From positions 1-20,585 of the forward strand of contig JAACEA010000133.1 in NCBI GenBank assembly GCA_009936695.1: a stretch of 20,585 nt of DNA. The letters run 5' to 3'. Under the pieces are notes generated by a model. That model was not told the origin of the DNA, made no database searches, and was given only the letters and a program-made list of their open reading frames with translations. Origin of the DNA: Planctomycetia bacterium (lineage in GTDB: Bacteria > Planctomycetota > Phycisphaerae > Phycisphaerales > SM1A02). The stretch's first letter is position 1. The number at the start of each line of letters is the position of its first letter. This document shows, in pieces, positions 15,254 through 20,585 of the stretch. A program made the translations under genes and the position numbers.

Positions 15254-15961
15254 ATGCCCCCTCGCCCCGCCTCGTTCGACTGGTGCCGCGCCTCGGCGCT
15301 CCCCGTCCTGCTCTCGACCTTCATCGCCGTCTGGCTCGCAGGCTGTGGATCGGCCGGCGACGACTCCGGGGCCCCCTCGTCCACCGGATCCGGCGCACCA
15401 CCGACGCTCGAGGACCAGGGACCGATCTTCGCGCGGGTCGAAACCGATCGTGGCGTCTTTCGATTCGTGCTGCGAACCGATCGCGCTCCGGTGAGCTGCG
15501 CGAACTTCGTCAACCTCGTCGACCGCGACTTCTTCGACGGCCTCGACTTCTATCGACACTCCCGCGTCATCCGCCAGGTGGGGAACCCGTACAACGACGA
15601 CGCGCTCCGGTACTCCCCCGGGTACACGATCACGCCGGAGTTCGCCCCCGATCTCCGATTCGATCGTGGCGGCCTCGTCGCGATGTCGCGTCTCGGTGAG
15701 GAACCCACCGCGATGGTCCGGCCCAACGAGTTCTTCGTGACCACCAAACCGCAATCCGAGCGGTTCACCTTCAAGTACCCGGTCTTCGGCGAGGTCGTCG
15801 AGGGGATGGACGTGGTGCTGGCGATCGAACCGGACGACACCGTGCGTTCGATCGCCATCGAAGGCGACGCGACGCCGCTGCGTGCCGTGCATGCCGAGCT
15901 CATCGAGAAGTGGAACGCCAGTCTCGATGCCGCGCGCGATCCCCGCGACGGAGACCGCTGA
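15254..15961 (+). CDS. Cyclophilin-type peptidyl-prolyl isomerase-like lipoprotein
   Basis: The 235-residue protein has a lipoprotein signal: hydrophobic core then LAGC (28-31), with Cys31 as lipid site, followed by a Ser/Gly/Asp-rich linker. The domain shows the cyclophilin order: SCANFVNLV, FFDGLDFYRHSRVIRQVGNP, GGLVAMSR, PNEFFVTT and the ending VFGEVVEGMDVV. Cyclophilins speed cis-trans isomerisation at proline. Several usual active-site residues differ: the FHRVIPGFMxQGG element is replaced, only Arg and Gln clearly align, and the Gln before FF is Glu, so activity is uncertain. ATG 15254 fits the lipobox and has GGAAGGA upstream; an earlier frame start at 15173 is rejected. It converges with the Lon-domain gene with a one-nucleotide gap. 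Confidence 0.85.
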   Translation: MPPRPASFDWCRASALPVLLSTFIAVWLAGCGSAGDDSGAPSSTGSGAPPTLEDQGPIFARVETDRGVFRFVLRTDRAPVSCANFVNLVDRDFFDGLDFYRHSRVIRQVGNPYNDDALRYSPGYTITPEFAPDLRFDRGGLVAMSRLGEEPTAMVRPNEFFVTTKPQSERFTFKYPVFGEVVEGMDVVLAIEPDDTVRSIAIEGDATPLRAVHAELIEKWNASLDAARDPRDGDR

Positions 15962-15962
15962 G

Positions 15963-16676
15963 TCAGTTCCAGCTCAGGCCCTTGGGCCAGTCGGCGAACT
16001 TCTGGCGATCGACCTGCGACACGAGGCGATCGAGCATCTGCAGTTCGCCCGCGACCGTCTCCGCCCGTCGTCGGGAATCACCCTGCTCGAGGAGCCGGTA
16101 TCGGATCGCCTCGTCCTTGACCACCGCGAATCCGATGAGATCGAGCACCACGCTGGTCGGAAGATCGTCCCGGTCGAGCCACTCGATCGCCATGCCCGCC
16201 GCGGCGAGTCGTCGAAGTCGCTCGTTCCCGAGGAGACTTCGGATCAACCTTCTCGCCTCGGGCATCGGCGGGGCTTCGTTCGCCTCCGGCTCGATGGGAC
16301 GAAGCCAGCCTCGAAGGTGGAGCCGGTCGTCGACCGGTGGATCGAGCTCGTCGATCCGCGCCCGGCACAGGCCGTGGAGCAGGATGTTGAACCGACCACT
16401 CGAGAGTCGCTCGACCCTGGCGATCCGCCCCACGCACACCGCCTCGCGCAGGGAGATCTCCTCCACTTCCGCGCCGCGTCGACCGTCCACGACCGCCATC
16501 GCGATCGGATCCGCCCGATCGAGGTCGCCGTTCCCCGACGCGAGGCACGCTTCGACCATCTGGCGATAGCGGGGTTCGAAGATGTGCAGTGGCTGGGCGC
16601 CGTGCGGAAGCAGGCTGACCCCCGGGAGCGGGAACAGGGCGACCGGCTTGCCGAAATCGACGCGGTACGACGACAT
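15963..16676 (-). CDS. Stand-alone Lon N-terminal (substrate-binding) domain protein
   Basis: The 237-residue protein begins VALFPLPGVSLLPHGAQPLH (12-31) then IFEPRYRQMVEACL (32-45), the hallmark start of the Lon N-terminal domain family. CVGRIARVERLSSGRFNILLHGLCRARI (81-108) continues the domain. There is no ATPase or protease part, so this belongs to the small Lon-domain proteins, whose role in bacteria is poorly known (substrate recognition or adaptor function is the usual guess). The C-terminal 100 residues are helical. ATG 16676 is preceded by TACCAT and AGGA; an upstream ATG at 16844 lies inside the HDOD gene and is rejected. Confidence 0.9.
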   Translation of the reverse strand: MSSYRVDFGKPVALFPLPGVSLLPHGAQPLHIFEPRYRQMVEACLASGNGDLDRADPIAMAVVDGRRGAEVEEISLREAVCVGRIARVERLSSGRFNILLHGLCRARIDELDPPVDDRLHLRGWLRPIEPEANEAPPMPEARRLIRSLLGNERLRRLAAAGMAIEWLDRDDLPTSVVLDLIGFAVVKDEAIRYRLLEQGDSRRRAETVAGELQMLDRLVSQVDRQKFADWPKGLSWN

Positions 16677-16682
16677 GTCCTG

Positions 16683-16688
16683 ATGGTA
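16683..16688 (-). promoter_or_regulatory. -10-like TACCAT just before the Lon-domain gene
   Basis: TACCAT on the minus strand ends 6 nt before ATG 16676. If used, transcription would start at the ATG itself. An AGGA three nucleotides before the ATG leaves ordinary initiation possible when the gene is read through from the upstream HDOD gene. Confidence 0.3.
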
Positions 16689-16703
16689 TCCCCCGTCGGG
16701 GGA
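16689..16703 (-). terminator. 6-bp triloop hairpin between the HDOD and Lon-domain genes
   Basis: TCCCCC, loop GTC, GGGGGA (plus-strand order) makes a perfect stem 22 nt after the HDOD stop on the minus strand. It abuts the TACCAT element. No T-run follows. Confidence 0.3.
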
Positions 16704-16725
16704 GGAATGCGAACCGATCGCCGGC

Positions 16726-17601
16726 TCACGCCGCCGCGAGCAGCTCGCCACCATCACGAGCCGCGATGCTCGCCTCGGCCCGGATCCCGTCGAGGGTGAC
16801 CTGGTCGATGCCGAGATGGTCGAGGGCCTCGGGCGAGATTCCACCGATCCGGAGGTCCAGCGTGAATCCGCCCGCGATCTCCGCCGCGATCCGGTCCGCC
16901 ACGTGGACGATCATCGGAAGGTCGCGATTCGCCGGGGGCACCGAGGTGGGATCGTGGTGATGACCCGCGACCCAGACCAGGCTGGACGGGAACTTCCAGT
17001 GTTCGCACAACGCCGATCCGAACGCCTCGTGATCCTCGCCGAGCACCTCCCGCTCGCATTCCCGCAGGTCGCGGCCAGTGGCCGCGAGGGCGATCGCCTC
17101 CGCGAACCGCGCCCGATCGTGCTGGAGTTCCACGAGGATGCCGACGTCGTGGACCAGACCGGCGAGGAAGGCCTCGTCGACGGCGTTCCGGCGATTGCCC
17201 TGCGCGATGATCCGCGCCGTGCTCGCCGTCACGCAGGAGTGGAGCCAGAGTTCGTGGGCGTTGAAGTCGGGGCCGATCTCGCCCCCACGGAACAGCTTCG
17301 CGAGGCTCGCGGCCACCGCGATGTTCTTGACGGCGTTGAGGCCGAGGAGCGAGACCGCTCGATTGATCGAGGCGATCTGCCGGGGCAGTCCGTAGAAGGC
17401 CGAGTTCACGACCTTGAGCATGCGGGCGGTGAGCGCCGGGTCGGCCGAGATCATCGCGTGGAGATCTCGCGCGCTCGAGCCGGGGTCCTCCACGAGTTCG
17501 ATGATCTTCACCGTGACCTCGGGAAGCGTGGCGATGTGGCTGATGTTGCGAACCGCGTCCAGCGCGACGCCACCCTCTTGTCCGGCCGTTCCATGGTCCA
17601 T
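16726..17601 (-). CDS. HDOD-domain signalling protein
   Basis: HDOD domains are HD-related helical modules found in bacterial signalling and regulatory proteins. The 291-residue protein has LPEVTVKIIELVEDPGSSARDL (26-47), the core ISADPALTARMLKVVNSAFYGLPRQI (51-76) and INRAVSLLGLNAVKNIAV (79-96), followed by a region with HD-type residues: His121, HD151-152 in GLVHDVG, His191 in GEDHEAFG, and HHH214-216. Retention of these residues leaves open a metal-binding or hydrolase function, though most HDOD proteins are thought inactive. I chose ATG 17601, which has GGAG nine nucleotides before it; a GTG two codons earlier sits too close to the GGAG. Confidence 0.92.
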   Translation of the reverse strand: MDHGTAGQEGGVALDAVRNISHIATLPEVTVKIIELVEDPGSSARDLHAMISADPALTARMLKVVNSAFYGLPRQIASINRAVSLLGLNAVKNIAVAASLAKLFRGGEIGPDFNAHELWLHSCVTASTARIIAQGNRRNAVDEAFLAGLVHDVGILVELQHDRARFAEAIALAATGRDLRECEREVLGEDHEAFGSALCEHWKFPSSLVWVAGHHHDPTSVPPANRDLPMIVHVADRIAAEIAGGFTLDLRIGGISPEALDHLGIDQVTLDGIRAEASIAARDGGELLAAA

Positions 17602-17616
17602 GGTCACGCTCTCCGT

Positions 17617-17632
17617 GGGCGCAGCAGCGCCC
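17617..17632 (-). repeat. 6-bp stem-loop next to the HDOD ribosome-binding site
   Basis: GGGCGC, loop AGCA, GCGCCC forms a perfect stem 2 nt upstream of the GGAG that serves ATG 17601. It could modulate access to the start region. Confidence 0.35.
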
Positions 17633-17649
17633 GGAATCCCCTCGATTCG

Positions 17650-17666
17650 GATGGGCCCGGCCCATC
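17650..17666 (-). repeat. 7-bp palindrome in the HDOD 5' leader
   Basis: GATGGGC, spacer CCG, GCCCATC is a perfect inverted repeat about 50 nt upstream of the HDOD start. It could be an operator or the first of two leader hairpins. The rest of the 17602-17801 gap shows no gene I would support. Confidence 0.35.
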
Positions 17667-17801
17667 ACCACCTCTGCCGCATCGGCCCTGACGGTGGTCG
17701 TCATTCGCGGGATGCGCTCGAACCGAGGCGACGGATGCCGGTCGGATCCGGATGTTCGGTCTGGACCCGATGGAACCCGGATTGCAGGCCCGAGAACACG
17801 C

Positions 17802-18455
17802 TCATTCGACCCACGCGTGCATCCGGGGCCCTGGAGACTGGTTCTGGATGATCGACGCCTCCGCATCGAGCATCCGGTCCCATCTCGATTCGACCTGCCC
17901 GACCATCGCGGAACCCTCGAGGGCCGCGACCTGGCGGGCCAGATCGATGAAGGACAGGTAGTGCCCCCGCTCGCTGGCCCAGAGTCCCCGGTAGATCTTC
18001 GCGAGCGGTTCGTCCTCCGCGACGCGAGCGAGGATCTCGAACCGTTCACAGGACCGGGCCTCGATGAGCGCCGAGATCATCAGGCGATCGATCGTCGCTT
18101 CGATTCCCCCACCACGCACCAGCCCGCGAAGGGCGGCCGCGTAGCGATTGGAATGCGACTTGGTGAGACGACCTCCACGCCGCGACAGCAATCGAACCAC
18201 GAGTGCGAGATGTTCGACCTCGTCACGGGCCACCGCCGTCATCGCGACGACCCAGTTGTCCGGCGGCGTCGGCTCCGGCCACCGGTGCAGGAGTTCCAGG
18301 GCGTTCTGCGCCGCCTTCTTCTCCAGATGCGCGTGGTCGTTCAGGAGTTGACAGGTCTCCTCGAGCGCTCTCGTACCCCAGTCGTCGGGCGTGTCGATGC
18401 GCAACGGAAGCTCGACGTCGCCGCCACGGGATCCGGTCGTCTTGTGTTCGCTCAT
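17802..18455 (-). CDS. miaE: tRNA-(ms2io6A37) hydroxylase MiaE
   Basis: MiaE is a non-haem di-iron enzyme that hydroxylates the isopentenyl group of ms2i6A at position 37 of tRNAs. The 217-residue protein shows HAHLEKKAAQNA (41-52), ARDEVEH (76-82), SNRYAAALRG (102-111), IEARSCERF (131-139) and ASERGHY (160-166). These place the expected ferritin-like iron ligands: Glu45, Glu79-x-x-His82, Glu132 and Glu162-x-x-His165. ATG 18455 has AGGAG about ten nucleotides upstream. The partner enzymes MiaA and MiaB are not in the window. It lies 81 nt downstream of neuC in the same direction, which looks like chance rather than function. Confidence 0.92.
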   Translation of the reverse strand: MSEHKTTGSRGGDVELPLRIDTPDDWGTRALEETCQLLNDHAHLEKKAAQNALELLHRWPEPTPPDNWVVAMTAVARDEVEHLALVVRLLSRRGGRLTKSHSNRYAAALRGLVRGGGIEATIDRLMISALIEARSCERFEILARVAEDEPLAKIYRGLWASERGHYLSFIDLARQVAALEGSAMVGQVESRWDRMLDAEASIIQNQSPGPRMHAWVE

Positions 18456-18521
18456 GTCCAGGTCGCTCCTGACCGCGATGATCCTCTGGCGTCGTCCCCG
18501 ACGGACGCATCGACAGGCTTT

Positions 18522-18534
18522 CCCCGAGCCGGGG
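18522..18534 (-). terminator. 5-bp triloop hairpin just after neuC
   Basis: CCCCG, loop AGC, CGGGG forms a short perfect stem 2 nt after the neuC stop on the minus strand. A second 5-bp repeat (CGTCC/GGACG, 18493-18507) follows. No T-run is present, so terminator activity is unproven. Confidence 0.25.
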
Positions 18535-18536
18535 AT

Positions 18537-19649
18537 TCAGAAGCTGTTCCGCTTGCGCGGAATCCCGGACTGCACGAGCCCGGCCAGCACGCCGGCGATC
18601 CGTCGCCCCGTGCCCCCCTCGCCGTAGGGGTGGTCGAAGGGCCCATCGCGGCCGACCGCGATCCCGATGGCGTCGGCGATCGCCTCGACGTCCGGTCGAT
18701 CGACGTCGACCACCGACCCGGGACGCTCCCGACCGGCCTGACGAGGGCCGAGATTCACGGTCGGACATCCGACGACGGGCGCCTCGATGAGTCCCGCACT
18801 GGAGTTGCCCACGAGCACCGCCGTACGACGGAGCAGGCCGATGAACGCCTGCCGAGGAAGGTGACCCGCCCGGACGACGCCGGGCCGCGCTGCGCCCTCC
18901 AGACCCGCCTGCTCCACGACGTCGCTGCCGGGATCGTGATTGGGACGCAGGACCACGACCGGACCGTGCCGGAGACTCGCGTCGATCGCCGCCTCGATCC
19001 AGGCTCGTTCGGTCGCCGCGGCGAGCCCGGAACCATGGTGGAGGATCGCCACGCGAGGACGACCGAGTCGATCGAACATCGCATCGTCGAGCGGTGACAT
19101 CACGTCGATGCCGTCCGCGGCGGGACTTCCGACGACGTGAACCGAATCCGTCGGCTCGCCGAGCCGCCGGATCCGTTCTCCGCTCGTCGGTGTCGCGGGG
19201 AAGTGCAGGTGGGCCAGCTTCGTGATCGCATGCCGCATCGACTCGTCCGCCACGCCTTCCGCCCGGTCGCCGCCGTGCACGTGCGCGACCAGCCGCCCGC
19301 CGATGCCTGCGCTCGCGGCGGCCGCGAACGCCTCGATCCGGTCGCCGAGGACGAGGACGACGTCGGGATCCAATCGGTCGAACGCCGCGGTGAATCCCAC
19401 GACACCACGACCCGTGGCGGTGGCATCGGCCGTTCGTCCCATCCGCCCGGCATGCTGCATCTCCACCACCGCGTCCACCTCGAAGCAGTCGCGCACCTCG
19501 TCGATGGTCTCGTCCGGTGGAAGCAGGTGCGCCCCGGCCACGACGACCTGGAGATCGAGTTCGGGCGCGGCCGAGATCGCCTCCATGGTCGAACGCAGCA
19601 GACCGAAGTCCGCGCGGGAACCCGTGACCACCGCGACGCGACGGCTCAT
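18537..19649 (-). CDS. neuC: NeuC-type hydrolysing UDP/GDP-GlcNAc 2-epimerase
   Basis: NeuC-type enzymes release nucleotide and epimerise GlcNAc to ManNAc, the first step to sialic-acid-like nonulosonic sugars. The 370-residue protein has TGSRADFGLL (9-18), VLVLGDRIEAFAAA (98-111), HVHGGDRAEGVADESMRHAI (123-142), SPAADG (175-180) and the nucleotide-binding LVGNSSAGLIEAP (279-291). The family ending GEGGTGRRI (343-351) is present. Whether the donor is UDP-GlcNAc (sialic acid path) or a GDP-linked sugar (legionaminic path) cannot be told. Its ATG overlaps the stop of neuB (ATGA at 19646-19649), so both are in one operon and act in sequence. Confidence 0.93.
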   Translation of the reverse strand: MSRRVAVVTGSRADFGLLRSTMEAISAAPELDLQVVVAGAHLLPPDETIDEVRDCFEVDAVVEMQHAGRMGRTADATATGRGVVGFTAAFDRLDPDVVLVLGDRIEAFAAAASAGIGGRLVAHVHGGDRAEGVADESMRHAITKLAHLHFPATPTSGERIRRLGEPTDSVHVVGSPAADGIDVMSPLDDAMFDRLGRPRVAILHHGSGLAAATERAWIEAAIDASLRHGPVVVLRPNHDPGSDVVEQAGLEGAARPGVVRAGHLPRQAFIGLLRRTAVLVGNSSAGLIEAPVVGCPTVNLGPRQAGRERPGSVVDVDRPDVEAIADAIGIAVGRDGPFDHPYGEGGTGRRIAGVLAGLVQSGIPRKRNSF

Positions 19650-20458
19650 CCGAGGTCTCCCTCGTTGATCGGCGCATCGGGTTCGAGGGCGACCCGGAGT
19701 TCACGTCCCACGATCTCCTCGAACCGCCAGGGTTCGATCCCGTCACCGGGACGCTTCACCGCGATGTCGGTGGCCGAGAGACGAGTCCCGGACGGGAGCG
19801 AACGCGCCGCCCGGAGGGACTGCCGGGCCACCCGTCGGACGTCCGATTCGATCGGGTCGGGTCGTTTCATTCCGTCGCCGATCGCGCCTCGGGCCCGTCG
19901 GACGAAGTCGACGTACCCGGCGAAACCGGCGGGATCCAGACTCGCCGCGTGGTCGGGGCCTTCCGCGTCGCGATTCCAGGTCAGGTGCTTCTCGAGCACC
20001 ACCGCCCCCGCCGCGACCGCCAGTCCGCCGGTCGTGAGTTCGCCGGTGTGATCGCTGTACCCCGCGGGACGTCCGGTCGCCCCCGCGATGCTCCCGATCG
20101 CCCCGAGTCCCGCCGCGGATTCGGGCGTCGGATAGGCGCTGACGCAATGCAGGAACACCGCCGAAGCGTCACCGAGCCAGTCGTGCGCCCGCATGACCTC
20201 CGCAAGATCCGAAGCGCCGGTGGAAACGAACATCGGCCGTCCGTCGGCGGCGAGTCGATCCAGGAGCGGACGATGAACCAGATCCGGGGAGGCGGTCTTC
20301 CACGCGTCCCACGGGATTTCCGCGGCGATCGGAATCAACGCCTCGCTGAAGACGGTGACCATCGCATGGAGCCTCCGACGGTGCGTCTCCTCGACGAGAC
20401 GGGCCATCGCCTCCCGGTCGAGTTCGAGTCGTCGAAGCATCTCGTGCTGATTCGCCAC
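19646..20458 (-). CDS. neuB: NeuB-type nonulosonic acid synthase, 5' end missing or damaged
   Basis: NeuB condenses ManNAc-type sugars with phosphoenolpyruvate to form N-acetylneuraminate or related acids. The readable part (270 codons) lacks about the first 75 residues of a normal 340-350-residue protein. It contains ASPDLVHRPLL (56-66), MFVSTGASDL (76-85), HCVSAYPTP (104-112), GYSDHT (133-138) and LEKHLTWNRDAEGPDH (155-170), which carry the metal and substrate ligands (Glu156 and His158 among them). Residues about 205-268 form the C-terminal SAF/antifreeze-like domain. The position 20458 is only the first GTG after an in-frame TAG at 20473-20471; the real start lies further out. Beyond it the sequence becomes low-complexity. 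Confidence 0.88.
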   Translation of the reverse strand: MANQHEMLRRLELDREAMARLVEETHRRRLHAMVTVFSEALIPIAAEIPWDAWKTASPDLVHRPLLDRLAADGRPMFVSTGASDLAEVMRAHDWLGDASAVFLHCVSAYPTPESAAGLGAIGSIAGATGRPAGYSDHTGELTTGGLAVAAGAVVLEKHLTWNRDAEGPDHAASLDPAGFAGYVDFVRRARGAIGDGMKRPDPIESDVRRVARQSLRAARSLPSGTRLSATDIAVKRPGDGIEPWRFEEIVGRELRVALEPDAPINEGDLG

Positions 20459-20527
20459 GTTCGCACGGCGCTACACCCCCGAGGGCCCGTTGAACCCTGT
20501 GGCGGCGGGGCAAGAGCACGACGAGAA

Positions 20528-20585
20528 CCCCAGACCCCCCACCCCCCCCCACCCCACTCTACCCCCCCCACTCGCAACTCTCAAC
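20528..20585. other. C-rich low-complexity window edge
   Basis: Cytosine runs of 6 (20535-20540), 9 (20542-20550) and 8 (20562-20569) are separated by single A or short A/T stretches. It should code for the middle of the NeuB N-terminal region but reads as no NeuB sequence in any frame. It looks like a poor contig end rather than biology. Confidence 0.6.

Noticed and set aside
18223..19746. A 507-codon minus-strand frame overlapping neuC in another frame
   Set aside because: Product is Arg/Gly-rich without any fold pattern; NeuC in the right frame explains the region.
20528..20585. G-quadruplex or telomere-like G-rich repeat on the minus strand
   Set aside because: The runs are irregular, sit exactly at the window edge and coincide with loss of the neuB frame, which is better explained by poor sequence.

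Overview
The window is about 20.6 kb of GC-rich bacterial chromosome from a Gram-negative organism, because it encodes an LptD-type outer-membrane protein, a lipoprotein and several signal-peptide proteins. A type II pseudopilin ending in the 'NALFNDG' style common in Planctomycetes, many short 'hypothetical plus housekeeping' operons, and general codon style point to a planctomycete, most likely of the Phycisphaerae. That assignment is inference from protein style; no rRNA is present. I see no tRNA, rRNA, CRISPR array, transposase or prophage gene.

Left part (1-3360, all minus strand): a partial membrane protein translationally coupled to a pseudopilin, then the compact operon ribH-nusB-ftsY whose members overlap by 4 nt (GTGA) and two of which start with GTG. 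A divergent promoter region (3361-3458) separates these from a plus-strand pair: a UbiA-like membrane protein and a 1051-residue LptD-like protein. Both of those starts lack a Shine-Dalgarno sequence and share an identical 14-bp block holding a -10-like TAGCAT just upstream of ATG.

Middle part (7684-11547, minus strand): lemA paralogue, a membrane-anchored unknown protein, a second lemA, and ruvB, preceded by a HAD phosphatase gene. Then plus-strand genes follow: a secreted 472-residue unknown protein coupled by ATGA to galactokinase. A secreted unknown protein (minus) and a divergent cyclophilin-like lipoprotein (plus) share a very short region in which two -10-like hexamers overlap back to back.

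Right part (15963-20585, all minus strand): a stand-alone Lon N-terminal-domain protein, an HDOD-domain signalling protein, the tRNA hydroxylase MiaE, and an overlapping neuB-neuC pair for nonulosonic (sialic-acid-type) sugar synthesis. The neuB 5' end runs into C-rich low-complexity sequence at the window edge and is broken or badly assembled there.

The window is mainly housekeeping and cell-envelope genes. The most interesting parts are the lemA-unknown-lemA cluster, the promoter architecture (possible leaderless starts and a bidirectional promoter), the two-part periplasmic region of LptD, and the divergent cyclophilin and UbiA homologues. I did not find a clear new defence or mobile system.
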